Positions 1 through 11,540 of a stretch of 64,000 nt of DNA are shown here, in pieces. The notes beneath the pieces were generated by a model. The model did no database searches and was not told where the DNA came from. It saw only the letters and a program-made list of their open reading frames with translations. Numbering within the stretch: position 1 is the stretch's first letter; each line of letters starts with the position of its first letter. This stretch comes from Apostichopus japonicus. Lineage: Eukaryota; Echinodermata; Holothuroidea; Aspidochirotida; Stichopodidae. The position numbers and the translations under genes were made by a program. Where the stretch lies: NCBI RefSeq assembly GCF_037975245.1, contig NC_092562.1, forward strand, positions 29,958,054 through 30,022,053, written 5' to 3'.

Positions 1-744
1 AAACAATTCAAAAGCCAAATTGTGTTGAAAAGAAACAGCTGGAACAATTTCAACAGCAATATTACCTTGTTTACTGACCTTTTATTTCCGTTTAACAGAA
101 TCTAGGTGAGCCATGCATTTTCCATGATCTTGTATACGTTCAAGTCTTAGTTATTTAAACGGTGCCTTGTTCCAACGTTTCCCTGTTAAACGGTCTGTTA
201 TCAAATTCACGGCATAAATCACAATCCATTTACAGTTTAAACACTGCTGCATGCTTACTCTTCTTTGCCGTATTTTCCACAGTACTTGAACTTAAAGTTG
301 TACGTTCGTTTTACAGACTGGGATGTGCTTGCTTTATTTTCCAATCCAATTACTGTTCATCGTTATTTGATGCAGAAGTTTTTCTATAAAAGTACTTTAG
401 TAGCTACATGTTTAATAATTGCAGCGATTGCCCGTGTAAATATAACAATGTACACGCATACGTTAGGCAGTACGTCCTGCGTTGTACGAAAGCACATGAC
501 TACCACTACAGTACCACTGAACAAGGCAACGTTAGTTCAGTGATCACTACACGTGTACCAGCAAACAGCTTACTTGTTTGAAGCTAGCAGCCATTAAGGG
601 CAGCCTCTAACAGAGGCGGCGCCGCCCAGCGTGGGCAGGTCCCTGTACAGCCAAGTAATGATCATTTAAGTTAACTGATAAAAGCATTTAATATTGGAAG
701 ATTTTGGTGTAGTGTTAATTTATCAGAGCCATAGAAACTGCATT
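1..744. other. intergenic, nothing recognised
   Basis: AT-rich sequence with only short open frames that lack codon bias, domains or splice context. A short GC-rich patch near 600-640 is the only compositional feature. I see no gene here. Confidence 0.5.
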
Positions 745-855
745 GCAAACTATCTTAGCGTAGCGCCACCATTCATTGGCGCAAAGCATACGAGAAAGTT
801 TTGGCTGAAAATGCCTCCCACATCGCTGGAAATGGCACTTCCCAGGACTTGTAAG
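745..855 (+). repeat. dispersed repeat, partner of 7168-7280
   Basis: The block starting CTATCTTAGCGTAGCGCCAC resembles 7168-7280 over about 100 bases in the same orientation, with scattered substitutions and small gaps. The partner copy lies inside the hAT element at 6991-8729, so this is probably a decayed relic of that family. Both translate to a similar short peptide by homology, which is not evidence of coding. Confidence 0.6.
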
Positions 856-2600
856 TTGCATCTTAGCATTTTCTCTTTTGAAATTCTAGCGATATCATAA
901 AATCATACTTTTAAGACTCGCAACTCTCAATCTCCACTGGCAGCAGGACACAAGCACCAGTCCACCAAGCTACATGTAAGACTTTGAGACGGAGAGAGGA
1001 AAAACAGTAGGTCACTGAACGCTAGGTCACTGAGCAACATTACTTACAAGAAATTACCTAAAATATTACATCTACGGCATCCAGATACATATAATATACT
1101 GTGATTACAACATCAAGATATTAGTCACTTTTGTACTGATATATGACTCGTGTAAATTATTATTTTGTACCACTAATCGAACTTTAACGACAAACAATTG
1201 TTATGCGAATATGCGTAGGCCCATGATAACACAGAAATATCATACATGCAAACCTGACGGTCTCGTTTATAACGAATATTAACTCTCATGTATCGATGGC
1301 AAATCTAGACCATCCGCCATGATGAAAGACTTTTAATAGCGACAAATATTCAATCAACAACCAAGTAATACTTTCATATTCACATGAAAGAGATTTAAGC
1401 ATCATCTTACCTGTGAGACGGAGAGAGGAAAAGAGTTTAGCTTTATATTAAGGCACATGTTATTCAATCGCTGAGGCTCCGCCCACCATATACGCGCTAT
1501 TGAACGCCAAAGCAAACACTAAATTTTGGGTAGGGCACTGCTAATCATACCCTTAACAATACAACAAAAATATGGGGGGGCACCTGCCCCCTTCACGCCC
1601 CCTCCCTCTTGGCTACGCACCTGATGTAAATTAGTTTATGTGGCATAATTATTAGTTTGTTTGTGTGGTTTAGGGTGGGGTGAGTTCAAGGGGCTGCAAG
1701 AGGGCTCGAGTATGTTTTTTTTAAACCATTTTAACACATATTACACATACTTTCCCTAGGCCAAAATCGGTTATAGCTAACGCAGTCTTCCCGTGGTTCA
1801 TTGCTCGATTTAGCGCTCAATTACAGCAGAAGATCAATACTGCAACGACCCTGTTACACAATGCGACGCTAGTTTTTAGCGAGCAGGCACGAAGAGGAGA
1901 TCGATCCAGTCACAATAAATAATATCAATCCACATATGTAAATAACAGAATATATTATTTCCCAGTTTTTTAATTGTCTGTAGTACATTTATTTTATACT
2001 TTGATTTATTTGTCAATATAATTTTTTTTTTACTATAACACTTTTAACAGGTAACTATTTTATTGCGAGTGTATTGCGTTATGAATACATTCATACATGG
2101 AGCTGAGCACCATCAGCTGAGGCACAAAATGTGCACACATTACAAACCTCTTAGTACTGTACGCAATAGAGCGGCACAGTGTGTGGATACTTTGGTGGAC
2201 GGATAACATTTTGAGAGAGCCTATAAAAATAATGTAAAAATTGTTGGATCTTTGGTACCGTACAAATAGAAACAAAATACACGAATTTTACTTCAAGGTG
2301 GCCTTATATATAAGTGCATTAATCGTTTGTACGACTATACGTGCACATAGCCTCTTCGTCACAATTAAGCTACATCAAAATCCTTTGGGACATTTCATGT
2401 GATGATATGGATAGTATAATTTAATTTAATTTGCAGTAGAATTTTTACTTTTTAAAATAAACGAGTATACTCCTCAACAGATTGATATTCATGAAACTGT
2501 GTGCTAGCATCCTTCCAGACACTTCGGTTGTATGATTTTTTACTCTGTTGACCAACCTACTGTAATATTATAACAAGCCCGGCTCCTCCGACATGTAATA
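856..2600. other. intergenic, minor repeats only
   Basis: No gene is recognisable. The words GAGACGGAGAGAGGAAAA near 985 and near 1415 form a distant direct repeat. A G-run then C-run block at about 1567-1625, ending in GGCTACGCACCTG, resembles the termini of the G-rich hAT-like repeats found elsewhere in the window and is probably a relic. Confidence 0.4.
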
Positions 2601-2619
2601 TCATATCGGGACTCGCGAG

Positions 2620-3557
2620 AGAGATGTACTGGGGTTGTATTTGCCTTAAAAGAGTCGATAATATTAAATTTCTTGGTGTGTATATTGACTCTCAGCTCTC
2701 TTGGAAAGTCCATATTAATCATGTTTGTAAACAAGTTTCTAGAGGTGTAGGTATTTTATCTAAGTTAAAATATACTTTTCCAAGGAAAATTCTGAGATCT
2801 ATTTACTATAGTATTATATTTCCTCATCTATCGTACTGCTCTTCAGTTTGGTCTGGTACCTTCAATACTAACCTTAATAAGCTTGTCATTCTCCAAAAAC
2901 GGGCTGTGAGGCACATGACGTCTTCAGCTCCACGTGATAATACCAGTCATTTATTCTCCTCCTTAAACGGGCTCAAGTTTACTGATCTCATTTCTTTAAA
3001 TGTTCTGACGTTTACTTATCGTGCTATGAACAATCTGCTTCTAAGTTCTTTTGCTACATTTTATACAATTGGTCACTCTATTCACAATTATAATACTAGA
3101 CAAGCTGGTCATTTACCTGCTTCTTTTTGTCGTAATTCAAAGAGCATGCAAAGCCTCCGTTATCGATCTATTTCTTTGTGGCACAATCTTCGGATGAACT
3201 TGAAATCCTATATACTTCCGTGGCTTCATTCAGGCGACATCTGAAAAATTACTATGAAAGCCTTTATTGATTGTATCCGTTGTAAGGGGTGGGAGTAGGT
3301 GGTGGTGGTTGGGGGGGGGGTAGTGTTATTTGTCTTATTTGTTAAGGTTATCTGTTCTTTTTTTGGGAGGGGTGGGTGGGTTCTTTTTTAGGTGTTAAGG
3401 TTTTCTATTTTCTTTGATGGGAGTACTCTATTCGATTAAGCCCACAAGGGTTTCTTAGTTTACTTCCTTTCACATATTTTACTTATTTGCAATTATATTG
3501 TCTTGTTCAGCTTGTATTACTATGTGTTGAAACAAATAAATCATCAATCATCAATCT
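2620..3557 (+). mobile_element. 5'-truncated non-LTR retrotransposon (CR1/L2-like), 3' end
   Basis: The end of a LINE: the last part of the reverse transcriptase ORF, then a G/T-rich 3' UTR, then an ATCA-type short tandem tail (AAATAAATCATCAATCATC) where it stops. Lacking a poly-A and ending in a short tandem tail is typical of the CR1/L2 group. The 3' UTR words around 3420-3470 resemble the minus-strand LINE at 32.3-36.8 kb, so the two belong to the same or sister families. The left boundary is approximate. Confidence 0.75.
2651..3244 (+). pseudogene. LINE reverse transcriptase C-terminal fragment
   Basis: About 198 residues that begin in the reverse transcriptase thumb (FLGVYIDSQLSWKVHI, then SRGVGILSKLK) and run into the typical LINE C-terminal segment (HNYNTRQAGH, then SLRYRSISLWHNL). 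The catalytic palm with the FADD-type motif is missing, as are the endonuclease and ORF1, so this is a 5'-truncated dead copy. The frame itself is undamaged, which suggests a fairly recent insertion. The same C-terminal motifs occur in the minus-strand element near 32.5-32.8 kb. Confidence 0.85.
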
Positions 3558-3744
3558 TGATGCCGTATTTTATGCTTCTTCAGGAGATGTCTCGAACGGG
3601 CGATAGAAGAAAACAATGAGTTCTCAGAAAAACAATTTGACAAGATCGGATTTGATTAGTGATCGGTATAATTTCTTCTCTGTCGATTCTCTCCTCTAAT
3701 AAAATTACAATGATCTGACTCCGTCAATTACGTACTCAAAGGAG

Positions 3745-3985
3745 TGACGAAGTGATAGACTCACGGGCCCATGCCGCCTTTTATACATTACTCTACCGAA
3801 AATCCCACTGCGCATAATCAGAAGGCAGCCAATAACCTGCTTATCCTGTATTAACTTAATGATATAAAAATAAGTGCGCTGGCACTGATCTGCCCTGATT
3901 GGTTGGGAGTTTGGAAGTCCACCCCCTTTTTTTTTTATGGAAACTTCCATACCACGTGAGAAGAACCTTCTCGAATGTTCCACAG
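3745..3985 (-). promoter_or_regulatory. heat-shock-type promoter: HSEs, CCAAT box, TATA box
   Basis: Read on the minus strand, the order is: a four-unit heat-shock element (on the plus strand GAACCTTCTCGAATGTTC at 3963-3980, alternating GAA and TTC every five bases); a second GAA-nn-TTC pair at 3941-3948; an inverted CCAAT box near 3895-3905; and TATAAAAGG at 3777-3785. A start site would fall near 3750. This is the layout of animal hsp70-class promoters. No heat-shock coding sequence follows: about 190 bases downstream of the predicted start the sequence runs into the LINE tail at 3557. A 108-codon open frame crosses the block but has no recognisable protein features. Confidence 0.6.
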
Positions 3986-4059
3986 ACACAATGGAATCTA
4001 TTTTGGGAAAAGGCCCTGTAACATGATACAATAAGATAGTTAAAACTTCTCCTGGGAAA

Positions 4060-5660
4060 ACTGAATCCTCGACCTAGATAAATATGTAAAGGGCCTGTAC
4101 GGTCTCTCGATGGAGTTTTTCGGTAACATCAAAGAGGCAGTATTACTATTTTATAACACTACGTTCAATCGTTATGCTGCAAGTCTTAAAAAATCTGTCA
4201 TCAAATGGAGCCGTGAGATTCTCAAATGTTAAAAGGTAATATTATGTGTAGAATTAATTGACTTCATGTAGGAAAGACATTATAGCGTATCCTAGCTAAA
4301 TTTCTTTTACTACCCCATGTGTTACCATAACCAAAATGAAAAAAAACTTCATCAATTTTCTAATTTCTGTGATTATTCTATCCTACCATTAGCCGGCTAT
4401 ACTGACAACTAAGCCTAGCCAAATAGCAAATGCGATCGTGTTGAAATATTTCGTTAAACAAATTGTGTTTACACAAACTTGATGCTCAAAATACAATATT
4501 TTCATCAGTCATTGATGATTTAATTTTAATTAATGGAATCAAAACTACATCGATGATATTCTCCGCAATAGTTTTTAACCGATACAGCTTTTTTTTTTTT
4601 GGAGGGGGGGGGGGATGGGTGTGATTTGGTATGGCTTTTCCATGTGTTATCATCGTGGAGCACTGTGCATGTAAGTGATAGGCTACATAGTATTTATCAC
4701 ACGTTTTTCAACGTCATGAGTTACTTCTAGTGCTAAGACAACAAAACGTAATGCGGAAATGATGCAGTGTTAATGAGTGTGTTTCCCTTAATAGCCTGCT
4801 TTTTGTTAACTACGACTTTGTTGGGCCGTTAGCATGTTGCAAGTGTGAACACATGAAGAGGATAATTAGCAGGGCTTTTTATTGTTTGAAAAATGGTGGA
4901 ATGTTCAATGAAAGAATATATTCATATCGTTGGTGAGTTTTTGTAAATTATACGTTGAATGTTTGGTCGTAATAATTGGTCAGTAACACAGCAGTGTTGC
5001 ATGCATTCGGTTTTTACGACGGAACCATATTTTGGTTCGTATAATCTAGTGTACGTGTAAACTGCGTTTGTGGAAAGAAATGGATATTAATATTCATGTT
5101 TTTATCATTCATTTGGCTGTTCTAGCAATTGAAATGGCAGTTTTAAGACAACAGATTGAACACTGCTTTTGAAACCCCTGACAGTCCAAAGATTCACTTT
5201 GTATGACAAATTTTCATCTAGAAGGCAGAGGATTTGCTCTGGAAAAGCAATTTAGTTTGAGAAAAATTGGGGAAGGGGGCACATAAATATAAAGCCAATG
5301 CATGTATGCACAACATGGCATCTAGTGACTTGAAAACAAAAATGGATTTTACAGCAACTCAATAAACACCCCGGGCCTTAGAGGTTACCTACCTTTCTTC
5401 TTTCTTTTGCACACATTTTCTATAACAAATTTGGCCTACTGTGATCAAACTGGATTCATGTGAGTGTAGGACACTAACGAAGAGAAAAACAGCTCTACAG
5501 CTCAAGACATAAACCCTAAAGCTGTTTAATAATGTCCAATTCAGTGAAGGGCTACCATGTGTCTATTAAAGTAATAAATGGATGCACTATATGATTAACT
5601 AACTATGTTAACAGCTTGATGGTCACTGATCAAACAGTTGCTCAACAACAAAAGGGAACA
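4060..5660. other. intergenic, no gene seen
   Basis: AT-rich sequence. The only conspicuous feature is a T-run followed by a G-run at about 4590-4615. No exon-like open frames with splice signals were found. Confidence 0.4.
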
Positions 5661-5755
5661 TGTCCAGGTAATTATTCTGAATAGCAAATTCTGCCGTGAA
5701 AGTAGTTCACGTGAACAGTGTCAATTACTTTGAAATTGGCATCGAATGTATTCGT

Positions 5756-5990
5756 CCGAAGAGGTAGTTGTCCGGTTGGGTAAGTATAGTTATCCGGGTT
5801 TTTTTCTTCGGGGTAATTGTCCGGGAGTATCTGTCCGGGTGGTAGTTGTCCTGGGGGTGATTCTCCGGTGCTATTTGTCCGAGGGGGGGGGGTAATTTTC
5901 CGGTGGATAATCGTCCGGGGGGGATTGACTGAGGGGTAATCGTCCGGGGGTATTTGTCTGGGGGTATTTGTCTGGTCACGGGGGTGATGC
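5756..5990. repeat. degenerate GGGTAATTGTCCG minisatellite
   Basis: A loosely repeated unit of about 14-16 bases built on GGGTAATTGTCCG, with about a dozen diverged copies and variable G-runs. It stays open in two minus-strand frames as proline-rich peptides only because of its composition. Confidence 0.65.
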
Positions 5991-6137
5991 GCCTTCAGCG
6001 CCATTGACACACGCATGGATGTGTAGCCTACCTAATGGTGGGTCGTGATAACAGCTTTGGACCAGTTCTGGCACAGGATGGATTTGAATCATGACCCCTT
6101 TTTATATTAGTTTTATAATATGCATCTGATGGGGTGT

Positions 6138-6705
6138 TACTAAAACGAATGACAATTGCGTTACACATAACGAATGACAATATGTTGTACACACTAAAAA
6201 ATTGCGTTGACTAAAAAGAATGACAGTAACGACAGCACAGACATTTGCTTCAACCGGATATCACAGTTTAGACTTCGTGGGTATAGATCTAGTATAGTAC
6301 GGACAAGATATAAATGCACCTTATAGTAAGCTAAATTGTAAGTCTGATTTTAAAAAGTAAAATTTAACGTCATTTTTCCGATATTAATTGTTAGAAACTA
6401 ACAATACTATAATCTTGAAACGGCTTCAGTTATCTTTCTATATAAATCTACAGAGGTAAAAGCACAGCACTCAAGCGCATTCTCACACAAAAACTTTCCC
6501 TGTGGTTTCTAACCGTAAATTACACCAAAACCCTGCAACCACGTAACATGCGATTTTCTTCAAATTATTTTTGCGCAGAAAACCAATAACCGCATTTACT
6601 CCACTCCGTTAATCACTCTATCTCTTCTCAACACTGTCCTTCGTTGTCATTCGTTGTCATTCGCTGCCATTCGCTGTCATTCGCTGTCATTCGCTGTCAT
6701 TCGCA
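6138..6705. repeat. inverted CGAATGACA words; 10-bp tandem array at 6641-6704
   Basis: The left part (6145-6230) carries several copies of CGAATGACAA or AGAATGACA. The right part is a tandem array of six TCGYTGYCAT units, the same word on the opposite strand. The inverted arrangement about 450 bases apart suggests a small foldback or MITE-like element. The exact ends and any target duplication were not resolved. Confidence 0.5.
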
Positions 6706-6990
6706 AATGATAATTAACCCTGTACAAAGTCAATGGGTCATTTCTTTGTAAGGGTTTGGGCCTTTCTGAAAGAAATTGTCTGAGAGGTACAACAAAACTC
6801 TTTTAGCTTTCTTTGGTCTTCTATGAACTCAGCTGATGGACTGTCTTAGGTTTTCACAACCGTAGTATCATAAAGGTGTCCTTTTAGAGATCATTTTCCT
6901 AATTCTGTCATTCCGTGTGTAAGGTACGTACTATTATACTGCAGGGCTTGACTATTTGGTTATATGAACTAGACCACAGCAACGTACTGT

Positions 6991-8729
6991 CAGTGGCGTC
7001 ACCAGACTTTTCAGTCTGGGGGCTCAGGGGGGGGCACCAGCATTTGATGGGGGGGCACTTAGGTGGATACGGATCGCCGTCCTGGGGGAGGGGTCTAAGG
7101 GGAGTGGGTGCCTCCTCCAGGCGCGGCGGAACGGGAAAATTATTGGGGGGGGGGCTAATGTGTAGAGACTATCTAAGCGTAGCGCCACCATTGGTTGACG
7201 ATGAGCGTACAAGAAAATTTTGGGTTTTTCAAACCCCCAGATGGCCGGAAACGGCACTTCCCGAGTGTTTTATGCTGCGAATACCTAGCCCTAAAATATG
7301 GGTCTCAAGCCTGCAATTTCTCAGATTGCACGTTAAAGTCTGTAAAAACATTGTAATTTGTATATTCGATGGTGTTTTAAGAGAGTAGCTATTACTCGTA
7401 GTGTACTCGCAAAGACGTTTTTGAGTGTAGTAAGGGGATGTTGGAGAACTGGCTGAAATGAAGCAAGTCATTGGCCTAAGACGAAATGTGTTGCGCTTAC
7501 CGGTACTCACACTCACTGCTTCCACTTTTCACGGGGCGTGAAGACGCGGTTGGGGTGACAATGTGGTCTATAGCCAGGGGACGGGCCGAGGGACCCCCCA
7601 GCATTTAATAAAATTATTACACCTATTTAGTATACGTGTGCATCGGACAGATCGACAAGTATGCATTGAAAAATGGGCAGATGCACGTTTCGGAGCCTTG
7701 GTAAATATGGGGGGGGGGGCTTATCATGCATTTCCCCCCTCAACTTTTTCATTGGGGGGCTGAGCCCCCCAAGCCCCCGGTTCCGCCGCCACTGCCCCCT
7801 CCCCTTTGGAAAATTTTCGCATACGGAGGATGGGCTAGATGCAAAATGCTGCCTCATTTGATGCTAAATTCGATCTGAAGATATCTCCAGAAATTGCTAT
7901 TTTTGAGGTAATGATTTTAACAAGGCGCAGAATTTTGCAGAGGATACGAACCACATGCTGTCGATATTATGCCTAACCCTATCAATAGAACCTACATTTG
8001 TTGAATTAATGTGTGCATGACCCCCGACTCCTTTCTTGTCCTTCTCGTTTTCTCCCATTATCTATTAAGATGTAGGCCTAACAGGTTCCAGCATCGTTAT
8101 TGGCTCCTATCAGGGATCTCACCATGCAATCCAAAGTTTGACCACACATCGAGTATGGCTCAGTATGCAGGTGTGAACATTCGCCATTTGTTCCTACAAG
8201 CATCTGACCTCAAATGACCTCTGCACCCCCTACACAACAGGGTTAATATATGGGTCCACAAATATAGTCAAGTATGGTGCCTGCGTACCCTCACATTCTC
8301 ACATTTCGTCAGCTCCTAACCTGTCAACCTCAGACCAAGGCAACATATTGCAGTACCCTCCCTTCTCACAGTGATGTAGCTCGCGAAGCGGACGTGTATA
8401 TCCGCTGCTATGGCGTGAGCACTGACACATTCAATGTAAATATCGACACCTGTTGTGATGGCGCGGGTTACGACTTCGATACCCGACGTTCAAGGATAAA
8501 CTTTTTTCATTTTTTCGCAGCTCATTTGAAGAAAATACGAATTACTGTGCTGCTTTGTCCTTATGAAAAACCAACTCAGATGATGGGAGTTGAATATAAC
8601 AAAATATATATATAAATTTTTTACAACCCAAATCTCAGATGGGGGGGGGGGCACTCGGGGGGCACTAGGTTTTCCAGGGGGCACGTGCCCCCTGCCCCCC
8701 CCCCCCCCCCCCCCTTGGCGACGCCACTG
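6991..8729. mobile_element. hAT-type non-autonomous transposon with G-rich ends
   Basis: The left end is CAGTGGCGTCACCA and the right end is its inverse TTGGCGACGCCACTG. The flanks are identical 8-bp direct repeats, CGTACTGT, at 6983-6990 and 8730-8737. An 8-bp duplication is the hallmark of the hAT superfamily. Both termini carry long G/C homopolymer runs (7027-7160, 8641-8714). A second GC-rich block at 7706-7800, ending CCGCCGCCACTG, suggests another element nested inside. No transposase frame is present. Confidence 0.8.
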
Positions 8730-8974
8730 CGTACTGTTATGGCAGTAAATTTCTTACACTAAAAAAAAAAGCAGCATGATTCCGATGAAAATGCCAGAAG
8801 GCAAGGCTGTAAGGAACAACCATCGTACGTGTACGAACTATAAATACCCTTTTCATAATTGTACGTAATTACTTTCATTCCCCATATGGAATAATGGTTC
8901 ATTCCAATATTTCTTTTTAAAAGTTCCAGCCACCATTTTCGAAGTTATGCACAGGGGAGCGATAGCTCCCACTA

Positions 8975-9290
8975 GTCTACGCGAATAGGGCAAACTTATT
9001 TCGTTGCTAAGTTTAACGGAATTTTAGACATCAACGTGAGTTTGAGCAACAGCATGGTAAAACAGCAGCAACAACTTTAGTTTAGGCATGGAGCTATAAA
9101 CAGATAGCTCCATGGTTTAGGCAACAACAAACTTAGATTAGACAACGACATCAGTTTGCCCTTTTCGCGCGTGGAAAAGGGCAAACTGATTTCGTTGTCT
9201 AATCTTACGTTGTTGCCATCGGCGCTGTTCAACAATTGCTTTACCACGTGGCCTTCATATGATTACTATACGCAGGGGGTTGGTTCTTAC
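8975..9290. repeat. GACAACAACGTAAG-type repeats with a long hairpin at 9121-9217
   Basis: Words such as AGCAACAACTTTAGTTTAG occur here and again at 10430-10556. At 9121-9217 two arms of about 45 bases are inverse copies around a short GCGCGTG loop, with few mismatches. The pieces at 8975-9290 and 10139-10570 appear to be one older repeat split by the element at 9291-10138. Confidence 0.6.
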
Positions 9291-10138
9291 GAAGATCTAG
9301 AGAGGACATGGTACAAAAAAAATATTACGTACGTACGTAATATTTATAAGGTACGTACGTAATATTTATAACGTACGTACGTAATAAATATTATGTACGT
9401 ACGTAATATTTATCACGTACGTACGGTACGTGATAATTTTACGTTCTATACTGAAGATAGTAAGAAGTGGCGGTACATACTGTAACATATTTGTCAACAT
9501 GCAAGATACGTATACCACAGAAGTCAAGCTTATACTTATAGTTAACTAAAAAATGCCGGAGACAGACAATTGGGACGTTCGTTCGACTAACACCACAGGA
9601 ATGTATGTGCTTAGGCTTGCCACAATATAAAAATCTCCACATCCACAATGTCTGAATGTTTCATGCGATACAAGAAAAGGCTCCTCAGAATGCGCCTGAG
9701 ATGTCTTTCGCCTAACTATTATCCGATGCTTTGCTGTCAAAGTAATAAAGGATTTCCTTCTGGCTAAACCCTAAATTAATGTACATACGAACAAGTTCAT
9801 CCCTCTCCATCTTTGATATGAAGATGTATCACCCGCAGTATATAAAGTAGGCTCGCTTACGTTAGACAAGTGTTAACATAGGCTATATCACTAAACACGT
9901 ACATTCGTTATAATTATTAAATACGTACGTGATAATCCCTATATAAGTACGTAGTAATTATTATGTACGTACGTAGTAATTATGACGTACGTACGTAGTA
10001 ATATGACGGACGTACGTGATATTATTACGTACGTACGTAGTATTATCACGTTCGTACGTGATAATTATTACGTACGTACGTAGTATTATTACGTACGTAC
10101 GTAATAATTCTTTTTAACCATGTCCTCTCTAGATCTTC
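9291..10138. mobile_element. foldback/MITE element with TACGTACGTA palindrome arrays
   Basis: Terminal inverted repeats begin GAAGATCTAGAGAGGACATG on the left and end CATGTCCTCTCTAGATCTTC on the right. TTAC is duplicated on both sides (9287-9290, 10139-10142). Inside each end are arrays of the self-complementary word TACGTACGTA separated by AT-rich spacers (9325-9430 and 9920-10110). The core between about 9440 and 9920 has no credible gene. The superfamily is unclear from a 4-bp duplication alone. Confidence 0.8.
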
Positions 10139-10429
10139 TTACGTTATTGCTGCCTGGGTTTAGGAAAACAGCCCTGTGGACAAGGCCGCCTTTGTTCTTC
10201 GCATATACGGGAAGTTACTAAGAGGAGCAAAGTGGGCGGGGTCAGCTCATGTATGTAGCATGGTGAAGAGCGTTGACCGGCTTGTAATTGGGTCGGGATA
10301 TGTGTCAATCTTACTGACTATTTCGTAATTGGTCAGTAAATTAACGACGCGTATGTATATACAGCGCAAGTCGAATTTCGCGCGAAATGCCCATATTTTT
10401 TATATCACGTGATTGGGCAATAACGTTAG

Positions 10430-10556
10430 TTTAGACAAGTTTAGACAACAACGTAAGTTTAGACAACAACGTAAGCTTAGACAACAATGTAAGTTTGAGC
10501 AACACCATGATAAAACAGCAGCAACAACTTTAGTTTAGACAGCGAAATATGGTTTC
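10430..10556 (+). repeat. short tandem array of TTTAGACAACAACGTAAG
   Basis: About three near-identical 18-19 base units, followed by GAGCAACACCATGATAAAAC, a close match to 9042-9065. This is the right-hand remnant of the repeat interrupted by the foldback element. Confidence 0.6.
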
Positions 10557-10689
10557 CCTTTTCGCGTTCCATATAGGCTATTGTACATCGATAGTACATC
10601 AACCTATCCACTATTGAGTGAGCTGTAGGGTGACAAGAAGGAACTACCAAGTGTTACAAAGGCTGCGATCTATTTCCAATGTTAACAAA

Positions 10690-10786
10690 ATGGCTAGCAG
10701 TATGCCTAGAAGTGGAAGAACCACCTTGCTAACCGGGACTTTAATCGTGTTTCTATTATTTCTGTTTAACTTCTCTTCAACGCTTG
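10690..10786 (+). CDS. TIE: Tie-like receptor, exon 1: signal peptide
   Basis: Encodes about 32 residues: a short basic start (MASSMPRSGRTT) and then a strongly hydrophobic run (LIVFLLFLFNF) ending at a plausible cleavage region (SSTLG). This is a classic secretory signal. I chose the ATG at 10690 because its context (AACAAAATGG) is good and it puts the hydrophobic core at the usual distance; an in-frame ATG at 10618 would add 24 residues. The exon ends in phase 1 at a GTAAGT donor, and the split glycine codon is completed exactly by the exon at 25023. Upstream core-promoter elements were not identified. Confidence 0.75.
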
Positions 10787-11410
10787 GTAAGTTGAATCAT
10801 GGACATGTTAATGGCAACATTCACTAATCACTGTAGTCGAACTACTACTACTACTGTACTTCTACTAAGTTCTATATGTTTTAACGGGTACCCTATTGAT
10901 ATAAAAGATTTCTGTTATTAGCCAACTTGGCCTACTGTGTAGAGGTCTCTGATACCGTGACAACTTGTATAATAGTAATAATGACGTGATGCATGCCTGA
11001 GTAAATTCCCATACCAGGTGCTCACCACTATTATGTGATACTGAAAGGGACATAGCAGGCAGCCTCATGAGAGTTATTGTAAATGTATACAGTTGCACAG
11101 AGACCTTCAACGTTGTTTACTTTTCTCTTGTGTTCAAGTTTCGAGTTTCAGTTACAGGAATCAGCCCTACCCAACCTGCAACTCCACTCTACAACTGTAC
11201 GTATACGTATACTGTTAGTGATTGGCCTTTACCATAACCATTACCATTACCATAACCATTACTCATCACAGTCACAGGATTTGGCTGATATAGTATGTTA
11301 TTGGCAAACAGTTGAAAATGATGATGAGGACATGTAAAATCACATAGAGATAACAGTTGTTTTTGCATTTGCATTTGGATGTCAGTGTCACTGTGTTTAA
11401 ATACAAACCG

Positions 11411-11540
11411 GTGGTGTGGCTGAGTGGATAAAGTCGGTGGCATATATTTGAAGCAATGAGGTTTAGCAATTGGGAGGTTGCGGGTTCAATACCTGGCCGG
11501 GTCATAGTTCGGTGGGTTTTTCATCCAAGACCAATCTACA
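11411..11540 (+). mobile_element. tRNA-derived SINE-like element
   Basis: A polymerase III A-box-like word (TGGCTGAGTGGATAAAG, from 11418) is followed about 65 bases later by a B box (GGGTTCAATACC, 11482-11493). The spacing and the long insert resemble a Leu/Ser-type tRNA, but the acceptor and anticodon stems do not close properly. The sequence continues as a non-tRNA tail (GGTGGGTTTTTCATCCAAG), so a SINE is more likely than a functional tRNA gene. Confidence 0.6.

Noticed and set aside
3705-4031. 108-codon minus-strand open frame
   Set aside because: It covers the heat-shock-type promoter block, including HSE, CCAAT and TATA words. It shows no protein domain and is better explained as regulatory DNA.
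5672-6016. Proline-rich minus-strand frames
   Set aside because: A translation of a degenerate GGGTAATTGTCCG minisatellite; two frames are open at once, which points to composition and not coding.
7563-7861. Overlapping short frames in the G-rich hAT element
   Set aside because: Low-complexity G/C-run translations; no transposase or other motif.
11416-11500. Possible tRNA gene (A and B boxes present)
   Set aside because: Acceptor and anticodon stems do not pair properly and the sequence continues into a SINE-like tail, so I call it a SINE.
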